Shown: positions 42,081-50,686 of the stretch, piece by piece | Numbering within the stretch: the stretch's first letter is position 1 | Layout: the number at the start of each line of letters is the position of its first letter | Origin: Caballeronia megalochromosomata | Lineage (GTDB): Bacteria > Pseudomonadota > Gammaproteobacteria > Burkholderiales > Burkholderiaceae | Direction of reading: 5' to 3' | Length of the DNA stretch: 56,146 nt | Assembly (NCBI GenBank): GCA_001580565.1 | Contig: LRBF01000223.1 | Location: forward strand, 1-56,146 | Made by a program: the position numbers and the translations under genes | Notes under the pieces: generated by a model | Database searches by the model: none | What the model was told of the DNA's origin: nothing | Seen by the model: only the letters and a program-made list of their open reading frames with translations

Positions 42081-43523
42081 ATGCAAGAAAAAAATCACGA
42101 CTTGTTTTCATGGCTGGCACGCTGTCTGGATGTCTGTCTCATCATTGCGGGCGGATTGATCGCGCATGACGTACGCTTTTCCTCGCTCGATTTCAGCGAT
42201 ATCGAAAGGCTTCTGATCGCGTTCAACTCCGCGCTCGCGCTTCTGCTCTTCCCCGCATTCGGCGTCTACGAAACCTGGCGTGGCAAGCCGCTCGCCATGA
42301 TGCTGGCGCGCGTCACGCTGGCGTGGATGGCCGTGGTCGCGGCGGGCCTCCTGCTCGCGTTCACGCTGCATCGCATGGATGCCGTCTCGCGTCTGTGGTT
42401 CGGGTATTCCACGCTCATCTCCGGCGCGCTCATCATCGCGGCGAAACTGCTGACGTATCTGGCTTTGCGCCTGATGCGCGGACGCGGCCTGAACCAGCGC
42501 ACCGTGGCCATCGTCGGCGCGCAGGGTTTCTCGCGGACCTTGCTCGCGCATCTGAGCAGCACGCCCGAGCAAGGCTTCACGCCCGTGTGCGTCCTGGACA
42601 CGACCGGCGACGAGGAGCTGCACGCGAGCGGCGCCGGCGATGCGAGCGCGCCGACGACAGCAATCGGCACGGGAGGCAATCGTTTGCCTGTGCTGTACGA
42701 CTTCGACGAGCTCGTGGACAAGGTGCGCGCCGAGGAGATCGACGAAGTGTGGCTCGCGCTGCCGCTGTCGCAGGAGCACACGATCTACCGCTTCGTGCAT
42801 GCGCTGCGGCACGACTTCGTGAATCTGCGGCTGATTCCGGACACGCGCAGCATCTCGCTCTTCAATCATTCGATGACCGATGTCGCCGGGCTCGCCACCA
42901 TCGACCTGACGACTTCTCCGCTCAGCACGCTGCAGATGTGGCCGAAGCTGCTGTTCGACCGCCTGTTCGCGTCGATTGCGCTGCTCGCGCTGTCGCCGCT
43001 CCTGATCGCGATCGCGATCGCCGTGAAGACGACGTCGAAGGGTCCGGTGTTCTTTACGCAGCACCGCAAGGGCGCGGACGGACGGCCCTTTCGCATCTAC
43101 AAGTTCCGCTCGATGGGCGTGCATCGCGAGAACACGGGCCAGGTCACCCAGGCGACGCGCAACGATCCGCGCGTGACGAAAGTCGGCGCGTTTCTGCGGC
43201 GCACGAGCCTCGACGAGCTGCCCCAGTTTCTGAACGTGCTGTTCGGGCATATGTCGGTGGTCGGTCCGCGCCCGCACGCGCTGGAGCATGACGATCTCTA
43301 CAAGGATCTCGTCTACGGCTACATGTTCCGTTACCGCATCAAGCCGGGCATCACGGGCTGGGCGCAGGTGAACGGCTATCGCGGCGCGACCGAGAAGGTC
43401 GAGCAGATGCAGAGCCGCGTGAAGTTCGACCTTTTCTACATCCACAACTGGTCGTTCTGGTTCGACATCAAGATCGTCGCGATGACGATGTTCAAGGGAT
43501 TCATCGGACGCAACGCGTATTGA
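42081..43523 (+). CDS. Undecaprenyl-phosphate sugar phosphotransferase (WcaJ/polyprenyl glycosylphosphotransferase)
   Basis: This 480-aa inner-membrane enzyme should start exopolysaccharide units by moving hexose-1-phosphate to undecaprenyl phosphate. Four N-terminal hydrophobic segments (to about 130) precede a CoA-binding-like domain (about 140-270). A further membrane segment near 300 leads into the catalytic bac_transf domain (KFRSMGVHRENTG, RTSLDELPQFLNVLFGHMS, VGPRPHA, GITGWAQVNGYRG). The glycan-export genes usually beside it are absent here. It is followed by a strong terminator. Confidence 0.93.
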   Translation: MQEKNHDLFSWLARCLDVCLIIAGGLIAHDVRFSSLDFSDIERLLIAFNSALALLLFPAFGVYETWRGKPLAMMLARVTLAWMAVVAAGLLLAFTLHRMDAVSRLWFGYSTLISGALIIAAKLLTYLALRLMRGRGLNQRTVAIVGAQGFSRTLLAHLSSTPEQGFTPVCVLDTTGDEELHASGAGDASAPTTAIGTGGNRLPVLYDFDELVDKVRAEEIDEVWLALPLSQEHTIYRFVHALRHDFVNLRLIPDTRSISLFNHSMTDVAGLATIDLTTSPLSTLQMWPKLLFDRLFASIALLALSPLLIAIAIAVKTTSKGPVFFTQHRKGADGRPFRIYKFRSMGVHRENTGQVTQATRNDPRVTKVGAFLRRTSLDELPQFLNVLFGHMSVVGPRPHALEHDDLYKDLVYGYMFRYRIKPGITGWAQVNGYRGATEKVEQMQSRVKFDLFYIHNWSFWFDIKIVAMTMFKGFIGRNAY

Positions 43524-43539
43524 TCCGCCCCTGAACGGC

Positions 43540-43574
43540 AAAAGGCCCGGCGATGCGCATCGCCGGGCCTTTTT
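43540..43574 (+). terminator. Bidirectional terminator between WcaJ and rpiA
   Basis: AAAAGGCCCGGCGATGC pairs with GCATCGCCGGGCCTTTTT in a perfect stem (43540-43574). A-run and T-run flanks make it suited to end both converging genes. Confidence 0.9.
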
Positions 43575-43592
43575 CGTGGGTTCGTGACCGAC

Positions 43593-44282
43593 TTATTTGT
43601 AGTCGATGCGCTCGACGCCCGTTTCCGTGCCGAGCAGGCAGAGATTCGCGCCGCGCGCGGCGAACAGTCCGACTGTCACGACGCCCGGCCACGCGTTGAG
43701 CTGCGCTTCGAGCGCGCGCGGATCGGTGATCGAAAGCCCTTTGACGTCGATGATTTCGTTGCCGTTGTCGGTGATGAAAGGCGAACCGTCCTTCGTCACG
43801 CGCACGATCGGCACGCCGCCCAGCGCCGCGAGCTTGCGGCCGATCGCGGTGCGGGCCATCGGCACGACCTCGACGGGCAGCGGGAATGCGCCCATCACCG
43901 GCACGCGCTTGCTCGCATCGGCGATGCACACGAACACGTCCGCCACCGACGCGACGATTTTCTCGCGCGTTAGCGCGCCGCCGCCGCCCTTGATCATCGC
44001 GCCGCTCGCGTCGATTTCATCGGCGCCGTCGACGTAGATGGAGAGCGTTTCGATATCGTTCAGATCGAACACTTTGAAGCCGTGCGATTCGAGCCGCGCG
44101 GTGGTCGCGAGCGAACTCGACACCGCGCCGCGATACCGCGCCTTCGACTTCGCGATGGCGTCGATGAAACAATTGGCCGTCGATCCGGTGCCGACGCCGA
44201 TGATCGCGCCTTCGGGCACGTTCGCGTTCACGTAGTCGGCGGCGGCCTGGCCGACGAGTTGCTTGAGTTCGTCTTGAGTCAT
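43593..44282 (-). CDS. rpiA: Ribose-5-phosphate isomerase A
   Basis: RpiA interconverts ribose 5-phosphate and ribulose 5-phosphate in the pentose phosphate pathway. The 229-aa product shows IIGVGTGSTANCFID, SLATTARLESHGF, YVDGADEIDASGAMIKGGGG (split site) and FITDNGNEIIDV, all conserved in RpiA. The start is ATG 44280-44282. Confidence 0.97.
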   Translation of the reverse strand: MTQDELKQLVGQAAADYVNANVPEGAIIGVGTGSTANCFIDAIAKSKARYRGAVSSSLATTARLESHGFKVFDLNDIETLSIYVDGADEIDASGAMIKGGGGALTREKIVASVADVFVCIADASKRVPVMGAFPLPVEVVPMARTAIGRKLAALGGVPIVRVTKDGSPFITDNGNEIIDVKGLSITDPRALEAQLNAWPGVVTVGLFAARGANLCLLGTETGVERIDYK

Positions 44283-44347
44283 GGGAGCGGTGCTGCTTAT
44301 CGGAGAAAACTGAGATTTTATCGGAGCGCGCGAGGCGTACGCGCCGA

Positions 44348-44743
44348 TCATGCCATCGCGCGCAGGAAACCGAGCGGATCGTGCGTGCGCGCGACCGATG
44401 CGATGAACACGAACACGATGATCGCGAGCACGCCATACACGACGCGCGCGCCCTTCGTGCGGCCGCGTTTCAGCGCGAACGTACCGAGCGCGATATAGAC
44501 GACGAGGCCCGCGATCTTCGCGCCGAGCCACGCGGCGTTCGCCGAGAATCCGATGATCGCGACCAGCGCGATGGCGCTCGCGAGCAATAGCGTATCGATG
44601 ATATGCGGGAGGATTTTCGTCGCGTGCGCGTGGAGAAGGCGCGAATTCGTCAGCATCCAGATCCAGCGCAGCACGAATCCGGCGATGGAAAGGCCCGCGC
44701 AGGTCATGTGCAACGCGCGCAGCGGCAGGAAATAGTCGCCCAT
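44348..44743 (-). CDS. SirB-like membrane protein
   Basis: This 131-aa inner-membrane protein has four hydrophobic segments and begins MGDYFLPLRALHMTCAGLS (ATG 44741-44743). Length, topology and the LPHIIDTLLLASAIAL stretch fit the SirB2 family. Despite its name SirB2 has no proven regulatory role. It lies 13 nt after the amidase gene, so it is probably co-transcribed. Confidence 0.85.
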   Translation of the reverse strand: MGDYFLPLRALHMTCAGLSIAGFVLRWIWMLTNSRLLHAHATKILPHIIDTLLLASAIALVAIIGFSANAAWLGAKIAGLVVYIALGTFALKRGRTKGARVVYGVLAIIVFVFIASVARTHDPLGFLRAMA

Positions 44744-44756
44744 CGTGGGCTCCGTT

Positions 44757-45599
44757 TTAGTTGGCGAAGTACTTGTCGAGCAAGGCCTGGGCGATGGCGT
44801 CGCTTTGCGCGTCCGCGTCGCCCGCGTAGTCCGACGGGCGGAAGTGCATCTGGAAGGCGCTGAAGACGCGGCGCGTTTTGTCGTCGAGCACGCCGTCGGT
44901 CGCGACGTCGTAGCCGTAGCGCCTGAGTTTTTCCTGCAGCGCGCGCACGTCTGCCGGCGCCTTGGGATCGCGGCCGGCGAGACGCGCGGCGACGGTCGCG
45001 TCGTCGGGCCATGCGCCCACGCCGGCATCGTACAGCGCGCGCCACGGGAAGAGCGGGCCCGGGTCGATCTTGCGCTGCGGCGCGATGTCGCTATGACCGA
45101 CGACGCGCGTCGGCGGGATCTGGTAGCGCGCGACGATATCGCGGGAGAGCCTGATGAGCGCGTCGATTTGTGCGGGCGGGTACGGCTGCCATTTGCCATC
45201 GCTCAGCGGACCGATCGGTCCGAGATTCACGTTCTCGATGCCGATCGAGGACGCGTTCAGTTCGGTGGCGCCTTGCCATGAGCTCGCGCCGGCGTGCCAG
45301 GCGCGCTTGTCTTCGGGCACGAGCTGGTAGACGACCGGCTCGCCGTTTTGGATGCGCGGGGCGTCGGGGACGACGTAGTGCACGCTGACCTGATCGCCCG
45401 TGAGCACCGCGAGGGATCGTGGCTCGTCGATCTCGGTGTAGTGCATCACGAGGAAGCGGATGCGGGAGTCGGCGTTTTTCGCGTGGTGCTGGGTGTCGGC
45501 GATGTAGGTGCCGCGGTCGATCTGGGTGGTGGTGCAGGCGGTGAGCAGGCATGCCGTTATCGATGCGGCCAGGCCGAGCGATTTTCTCAGGGCGATCAC
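44757..45599 (-). CDS. N-acetylmuramoyl-L-alanine amidase lipoprotein (AmiD-like)
   Basis: This 280-aa enzyme cleaves the amide bond between MurNAc and the stem peptide. It starts at GTG 45597-45599, giving a lipoprotein signal with lipobox L-L-T-A-C at about residue 21. The Amidase_2 domain follows, with metal ligands in FLVMHYTEID and RVVGHSDIAPQRKIDPG. A C-terminal peptidoglycan-binding helix bundle spans about 200-275 (VRALQEKLRRYGYDVATDGV). It resembles outer-membrane AmiD. Its start overlaps the HNH gene stop as GTGA. Confidence 0.9.
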   Translation of the reverse strand: MIALRKSLGLAASITACLLTACTTTQIDRGTYIADTQHHAKNADSRIRFLVMHYTEIDEPRSLAVLTGDQVSVHYVVPDAPRIQNGEPVVYQLVPEDKRAWHAGASSWQGATELNASSIGIENVNLGPIGPLSDGKWQPYPPAQIDALIRLSRDIVARYQIPPTRVVGHSDIAPQRKIDPGPLFPWRALYDAGVGAWPDDATVAARLAGRDPKAPADVRALQEKLRRYGYDVATDGVLDDKTRRVFSAFQMHFRPSDYAGDADAQSDAIAQALLDKYFAN

Positions 45600-46546
45600 G
45601 ATTGCCTTTCCCGGATCGATCGCACATGCATCCAGTGAATCTGCAATGCTTCGCGACTTGGTTGTTGCCGAGGATGCTTCGGCAGACGAAGCAAATGTCC
45701 TTCGAGCGAAGCGTATTCGCTTTCTCGCAACTCCGGATCGATCGACACTTCGTGGGTCGCCGGATCGATCGCAATCAACATGCGGTCGTAAAGCGTGTGC
45801 AGATCGGCGCGCAGTAAGAGTCCGTTTCGGACGTCGTTGGTTTCCGGGCCCATGTAGCCGCATATGTGAGCGGCTTCGAGAACTGCTTCGACCGCACAGT
45901 TCGTAAGCGCACAACGACGCTCGTATGCGTCGAGCAGCTTTTCGCGAAACGCAGGCTGGCCTTGCCTTACGACGATAGACGCATTAATTCTTCGACGTGC
46001 GTCTTCAAGATTCGCCGGATCGAATGCCGTCACAATCTCGACGGCTTGTTCGACTTGATCGATTGCTGGAGCGTCGTCTCCCGACGAATCAAGCCCAGAA
46101 CTCTTCAACTCGAAATAACCATCGCGCCAACGCGTCACAAACGCTAAGCCAAGAACTCGATATCGCGGCTGCGGCTTAGGCTTGACTTGACGCAGAACCC
46201 CAATAGGAATGCCATCATTCATGCACGCCACTAGCGCGCGATTCGTGAACTGACTGTCACGCTCAGCGGGATCTAGTTGCTCTTGGAAATATCGGTAAGT
46301 CCAAGAGCCATCGGACTTTATGATCGGCTCGTGATCAGCATACGGGCTATTAAGCGACTGACGCACGCTCACCGCATAGTCGATACCTCTTGGCTTATGA
46401 ATACCTTTTGCCTTGTTGACGATGAACGTCCCGTCCGCCAAAGGCTTAGGCCATTCGACTTCTTGCCCTTCGAAGGTTTGAAACCATTGCAGAACGGCAC
46501 GATGGGACGGAGCCAGCCGTTCGAGGGTTGTCTTTAGCGATGCCAT
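45596..46546 (-). CDS. HNH endonuclease, putative type IV restriction
   Basis: This 316-aa protein has a C-terminal HNH nuclease (CALTNCAVEAVLEAAHICGY ... NGLLLRADLHTLYDRMLIAID) with the His-Asn-His core. The N-terminal half contains DGSWTYRYFQEQLDP and NDGIPIGVLRQVK, features I recall in HNH proteins with an SRA/YDG-like modified-base reader. A role in cutting modified foreign DNA is an inference. The gene is visibly less GC-rich than its neighbours and interrupts a housekeeping set, suggesting acquisition. No cognate methylase is present. The start is ATG 46544-46546. Confidence 0.85.
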   Translation of the reverse strand: MASLKTTLERLAPSHRAVLQWFQTFEGQEVEWPKPLADGTFIVNKAKGIHKPRGIDYAVSVRQSLNSPYADHEPIIKSDGSWTYRYFQEQLDPAERDSQFTNRALVACMNDGIPIGVLRQVKPKPQPRYRVLGLAFVTRWRDGYFELKSSGLDSSGDDAPAIDQVEQAVEIVTAFDPANLEDARRRINASIVVRQGQPAFREKLLDAYERRCALTNCAVEAVLEAAHICGYMGPETNDVRNGLLLRADLHTLYDRMLIAIDPATHEVSIDPELRESEYASLEGHLLRLPKHPRQQPSREALQIHWMHVRSIRERQS

Positions 46547-46586
46547 GAAGAAGTTGCAGCAAATCCTTGTTCGATGCCGGTTACCC

Positions 46587-47330
46587 TTACTTCTTCACCG
46601 CCCGCTGCCTCACCGCCTCAAACAAGCAAACCCCGCTCGCCACCGACACATTCAAACTCTCGACCGCGCCCGCCATCGGAATATTCATGATCTCGTCGCA
46701 CGTCTCGCGCGTGAGCCTGCGCATGCCCTCGCCCTCCGCGCCGACGACGATCGCCACCGGGCCGTCCAGCTTCGTCTCATACAGCGAAGCCGTCGCCTCA
46801 CCCGCCGTCCCGATGACCCACACGCCCGCGTCCTTGAGTTCACGCAGCGCGCGTGCCAGATTCGTCACGGTGATATACGGCACGCTCTCCGCCGCCCCGC
46901 TCGCCACCTTCGCCGCCGTCGCATTCAGCCCCGCGGAGCGATCGCGCGGTGCGATCACCGCATGCGCGCCGGCCGCATCCGCGACGCGCAGGCACGCGCC
47001 GAGGTTATGCGGATCGGTGACGCCATCGAGCACCAGCAGCAACGGCGTGCCCGAAATGCCGTCGAGCAGTTCGGCCAGATTCTGCGCGAGCGGAAGATCA
47101 TTCGCGCGCGCGACGATCCCCTGATGCTGGATATTGCCCGCGAGCCCCCAAAGGCGCGATTCGTCCGCCGCGATCAGCCGCACGCCCGCTTCCTTCGCGG
47201 TCCGCAGAAAGTCCTGCATGCGCCGATCCTTGCGCGTCGGGTCGTACAGCACCTCCTCGATCGACGATGCATCCGCGCGCAAACGTGCGGTCACTGCGTG
47301 AAACCCGTATAGAACCTTGAGACGTGACAT
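46587..47330 (-). CDS. rlmB: 23S rRNA (guanosine(2251)-2'-O)-methyltransferase
   Basis: RlmB methylates G2251 in the ribosomal P-loop. The 247-aa SPOUT protein has a small N-terminal substrate-binding domain (MSRLKVLYGFHAVTARLRAD). Its knotted C-terminal domain has LVLDGVTDPHNLGACLRVA, VVGAEGEGMRRLT and IPMAGAVESLNVSVASGV. The start is ATG 47328-47330. It is encoded about 100 bp after rnr, the usual rnr-rlmB pairing. Confidence 0.97.
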   Translation of the reverse strand: MSRLKVLYGFHAVTARLRADASSIEEVLYDPTRKDRRMQDFLRTAKEAGVRLIAADESRLWGLAGNIQHQGIVARANDLPLAQNLAELLDGISGTPLLLVLDGVTDPHNLGACLRVADAAGAHAVIAPRDRSAGLNATAAKVASGAAESVPYITVTNLARALRELKDAGVWVIGTAGEATASLYETKLDGPVAIVVGAEGEGMRRLTRETCDEIMNIPMAGAVESLNVSVASGVCLFEAVRQRAVKK

Positions 47331-47432
47331 GACTGATCCGAACCTTCGGTGAAAACTTGAAAAGCACGACGCGGTCCGATGCACGAAGCATCGGACCGCG
47401 CGTATTCGATGGCGGCTGTAAGACGCGCCGCC

Positions 47433-49979
47433 CTAGCGTTTCTTGCGCGCCGGCCGCCCCTGCGGCGCCGACTTCGACGCCGCCCCACGCTTTTTCGCCG
47501 CGCCGCCGCGCGGGCCCGCCGTGAGCGGCGCGCCCTTTTTCGTGCCGCCGCGCGCACGCGTGCTCGGCACGTCGTCATCGCTGAACGGGCGGATCCGCGG
47601 TGCCGCCGCGCCCATGCCGACGCTCGCCGCCTCGCCAGCACCCGCCGGCGGACGCGGTGACGGCGGCTTCACCGGCGTATCGCGCACGAGGCGGAAATCG
47701 ATCTTGCGCGCATCGAGATCGACGCGGCCCACCTGCACGCGCACGCGATCCGACATCCGGTAACGGATACCCGTGCGTTCGCCGCGCAGTTCGTTCTTGA
47801 TCTCGTCGTACTGAAAGTAGTCCGAGCCAAGTTCCGTCACGTGCACGAGACCTTCGATGAAAAGCGAATCCAGTTGCACGAAGATGCCGAACGACGTCAC
47901 GCCGTTCACCATGCCGCCGTACTCCTCGCCGAGCTTGTCGCGCATGAAGTAGCACTTGAGCCAGGCCTCGACGTCGCGCGAGGCTTCGTCGGCGCGGCGC
48001 TCGTTCGACGAGCAATGCAGGCCCAGCTCTTCCCAGATCGCGACGCTGTTGCGCGCGCGGCCACGCGCGGTGTCGTCGGCTTTCTGCGTCTCGCGCGCGG
48101 CTTTCGTGAGGCCGGTGCTCAGCGACACATCGTGACCGATGTCCGGCAGATACTTCTTGCCCTGCAGGATCGCGTAGATCGCCCGATGCGTGAGCAAGTC
48201 GGGATAACGTCGAATCGGGCTCGTGAAGTGCGCGTACGCCTCATACGCGAGACCGAAGTGGCCGATGTTATCCGGGCTGTACACGGCCTGCTGCATCGAG
48301 CGCAGCACCATCGACTGCAGCATCTGCGCATCGGGCCGGTCGCGGATCTGCGCGATCAGCGCGGCGTAGTCGCTCGCGTGCGGCTTGGCGCCGCCGGTCA
48401 GCGTCAGGCCGACGCCGCGCAGGAACGTGCGCAGATTCTCGAGCTTCTCTTCCGTCGGCCCCGCATGCACGCGATACAAACCAGGATGCTTGTTGCGCTT
48501 CAGGAAGTCCGCCGCGCAGACGTTCGCGGCCAGCATGCATTCCTCGATCAGCCGATGCGCGTCGTTGCGATGGCGCGGCACGATCTGCTCGATCTTGCCT
48601 TGCGAGTTCACGACGATGTACGTCTCGGTCGTATCGAAATCGATCGCGCCGCGCTTCTGACGCGCGGCATGCAGCGATTTGTACACGCCGTAGAGGTCCT
48701 GCAACTGCGGCAGGATATCGGCGCGCTTCGCCGCTTCCGGGCCCTTCGTGTTGGTGAGCACGGCCGCGACTTCCGTGTACGTCAGACGCGCCGACGAATG
48801 CATCACGCCGGGATAGAACTGATAGGCCTTGATCTCGCCGCGCGCGGTGATGACCATGTCGCACACGAGCACGCAACGGTCGACATCCGGATTCAGCGAG
48901 CACAGCCCGTTCGACAGCTTTTCCGGCAGCATCGGGATCACGCGGCGCGGGAAGTACACCGAGGTGCTGCGATCGAGCGCATCGACGTCGAGCGGCTCGC
49001 CCGGACGCACGTAATGCGACACGTCCGCGATGGCGACCAGCAGGCGATAACCCTGACCGCGCCCGACCGCGACCGGCTCGCAATAAACGGCGTCGTCGAA
49101 GTCGCGCGCGTCCTCGCCGTCGATGGTGACGAGCGGCACGTCGCGCAGATCGACGCGATGGCGGATATCCACCGGGCGCACTTCGTCGGGAAGCTTGGCG
49201 GCCGAGCTCAGCGCGGCGTCGCTGAACTCATGCGGCACGCCATATTTGCGCACAGCGATCTCGATCTCCATGCCGGGATCGTCGATATCGCCGATCACTT
49301 CGGCCACGCGCCCGAGCGGCTGCGAGTGACGGCTCGGGAAATCCGTCAGATCGACGGACACCACTTGCCCGACCTTCGCCTTCTTCGGATTTTGCGTGAT
49401 GAGGATGTCGTGACCGATGCGCTTGTCTTCGGGCACCAGAATGAGCGCGCCGTTCTCGTTGACGAGGCGCCCGATGATGCGCTTGTTCGCGCGGTCCGTG
49501 ACTTCGACGATATGCCCTTCCGGCCGCCCGCGCCGGTCATACCCGACGATGCGCGCAAGCACGCGGTCGTTGTGCATGACCTTCTGCATTTCGCCGTTGG
49601 GCAGGAAGAGATCGTCCTGTCCGTCGTCGCGGATCAGAAAGCCGAAGCCGTCGCGATGTCCCTGTACGCGGCCCGCCACGAAATTCGACGGATGCGTGAG
49701 TTGATAGTGGCCGCGCTTGTCGAGGCGGATTTGCCCGTCGCGTTCCATTGCCGCCAGTCGCTTGAAAAATCCTTCGCGCTCCTGGCGCTTGATCGACAGC
49801 GCCTCGGCGATGTCGTTCGCGGCATGCGGTGTCTCGCTCGTGCGCAGCACGCCGAGAATTTCTTCGCGGCTCGGAATCGGATACGGATATTTGCTCAAGG
49901 GCGTAGTCGTGTTTTTTCTCGTTGGATGGGACTTTTGCGGTGCTTTGCAACCAATAATGCGGTCATCGTCGCGGGTCAT
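47433..49979 (-). CDS. rnr: Ribonuclease R
   Basis: RNase R is a 3'-5' exoribonuclease for structured RNA and rRNA quality control. Domains in order are a helix-turn-helix-like start, two cold-shock domains, the RNB catalytic domain (TIDGEDARDFDDAVY acid cluster), S1 (YGGMVNGVTSFGIFVQLDS) and a basic, low-complexity tail (GAAKKRGAASKSAPQGRPAR). The ATG at 49977-49979 gives 848 aa. The TTG at 49896-49898 (then SKYPYPIPSREEILGVLR) is a likely alternative, because homologues begin close to it. Confidence 0.95.
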   Translation of the reverse strand: MTRDDDRIIGCKAPQKSHPTRKNTTTPLSKYPYPIPSREEILGVLRTSETPHAANDIAEALSIKRQEREGFFKRLAAMERDGQIRLDKRGHYQLTHPSNFVAGRVQGHRDGFGFLIRDDGQDDLFLPNGEMQKVMHNDRVLARIVGYDRRGRPEGHIVEVTDRANKRIIGRLVNENGALILVPEDKRIGHDILITQNPKKAKVGQVVSVDLTDFPSRHSQPLGRVAEVIGDIDDPGMEIEIAVRKYGVPHEFSDAALSSAAKLPDEVRPVDIRHRVDLRDVPLVTIDGEDARDFDDAVYCEPVAVGRGQGYRLLVAIADVSHYVRPGEPLDVDALDRSTSVYFPRRVIPMLPEKLSNGLCSLNPDVDRCVLVCDMVITARGEIKAYQFYPGVMHSSARLTYTEVAAVLTNTKGPEAAKRADILPQLQDLYGVYKSLHAARQKRGAIDFDTTETYIVVNSQGKIEQIVPRHRNDAHRLIEECMLAANVCAADFLKRNKHPGLYRVHAGPTEEKLENLRTFLRGVGLTLTGGAKPHASDYAALIAQIRDRPDAQMLQSMVLRSMQQAVYSPDNIGHFGLAYEAYAHFTSPIRRYPDLLTHRAIYAILQGKKYLPDIGHDVSLSTGLTKAARETQKADDTARGRARNSVAIWEELGLHCSSNERRADEASRDVEAWLKCYFMRDKLGEEYGGMVNGVTSFGIFVQLDSLFIEGLVHVTELGSDYFQYDEIKNELRGERTGIRYRMSDRVRVQVGRVDLDARKIDFRLVRDTPVKPPSPRPPAGAGEAASVGMGAAAPRIRPFSDDDVPSTRARGGTKKGAPLTAGPRGGAAKKRGAASKSAPQGRPARKKR

Positions 49980-50065
49980 TCTAACACCCGTCTTTTAAGC
50001 CTCACGGCGCCGGCGAGCCGATACGGTGCGGCCAGCGTGCCGTTACGCGCATCGCATCGAAATGC

Positions 50066-50093
50066 TTGACAGGCACATTGGGGTCGCTATAAT
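50066..50093 (+). promoter_or_regulatory. Consensus sigma70 promoter of first tRNA-Leu
   Basis: TTGACA at 50066-50071 and TATAAT at 50088-50093 are both perfect consensus, with a 16-bp spacer. Transcription would start near 50100, about 45 nt before the mature tRNA. Confidence 0.9.
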
Positions 50094-50145
50094 GTCGTTC
50101 TTTGCTGCTGAACGCAAAGCGAAATTAGAAGCAACACGCACCCTT

Positions 50146-50232
50146 GCCCAGGTGGCGGAATTGGTAGACGCACTAGGTTCAGGTCCTAGCGGTGGCAACA
50201 CCGTGGAGGTTCGAGTCCTCTCTTGGGCACCA
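50146..50232 (+). tRNA. tRNA-Leu (CAG), copy 1
   Basis: This is an 87-nt class II tRNA with anticodon loop TTCAGGT, a long variable arm (GGTGGCAACACC) and an encoded CCA. The acceptor stem GCCCAGG pairs with CTTGGGC with one G-U. It is followed by a terminator at 50242-50267. Confidence 0.97.
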
Positions 50233-50241
50233 GATGTTCAG

Positions 50242-50267
50242 AAAAAGCCACCTTCGGGTGGCTTTTT
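50242..50267 (+). terminator. Terminator after tRNA-Leu copy 1
   Basis: AAAAAGCCACC (50242-50252) pairs with GGTGGCTTTTT (50257-50267) around TTCG, followed by more T residues. It separates the two tRNA-Leu units. Confidence 0.93.
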
Positions 50268-50320
50268 CTTTTTGTGCGGAGACCGTGTTTTTCATTCAGA
50301 CGAGTCGTATGACTTTTCAG

Positions 50321-50348
50321 TTGACACGGTGCCCGTTCCCGCTAGAAT
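50321..50348 (+). promoter_or_regulatory. Sigma70 promoter of second tRNA-Leu
   Basis: TTGACA (50321-50326) and TAGAAT (50343-50348) are spaced by 16 bp. The -10 lies in the dyad CCCGCTA-GAA-TAGCGGG (50338-50354). Transcription would begin near 50355, some 15 nt before the tRNA. Confidence 0.88.
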
Positions 50349-50370
50349 AGCGGGCTCGCTGTACCCCTTG

Positions 50371-50457
50371 GCCCAGGTGGCGGAATTGGTAGACGCACTA
50401 GGTTCAGGTCCTAGCGGTGGCAACACCGTGGAGGTTCGAGTCCTCTCCTGGGCACCA
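50371..50457 (+). tRNA. tRNA-Leu (CAG), copy 2
   Basis: This 87-nt gene is almost identical to copy 1; the acceptor stem is fully paired (GCCCAGG/CCTGGGC). It has its own promoter and terminator, so the two copies are independent units 225 bp apart. Confidence 0.97.
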
Positions 50458-50500
50458 AGGTCCCTCTTTCGCGAGACGCTCATTCGAGCGCATCGCACGC

Positions 50501-50530
50501 AAAAGCCCCACGCATCGTCGTGGGGCTTTT
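50501..50530 (+). terminator. Terminator after tRNA-Leu copy 2
   Basis: AAAAGCCCCACG (50501-50512) pairs with CGTGGGGCTTTT (50519-50530), with a six-base loop and a following T-run. Confidence 0.92.
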
Positions 50531-50686
50531 TGTTTTCCGCCTTCATTTCCAGTTCGGATTTCTTTCGTTTCTGATTCGATGCCTATCGCGCACGCGTCCC
50601 CGCCACGACGCCTGTCGCCGGTTCGTTAATTGCTCAGCCGCATTGCAGCACTCGCCGATCGATTATTCAAACCGGAGAATCTGGCA

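Noticed and set aside
47841..50069. Long open frame opposite rnr
   Set aside because: Antisense shadow of RNase R; arginine/histidine-rich translation without domain features.
50146..50457. tRNA-Leu genes as an integration (att) site for a mobile element
   Set aside because: No integrase, no direct repeat of a tRNA 3' end apart from the second complete tRNA, and the flanking genes are housekeeping.
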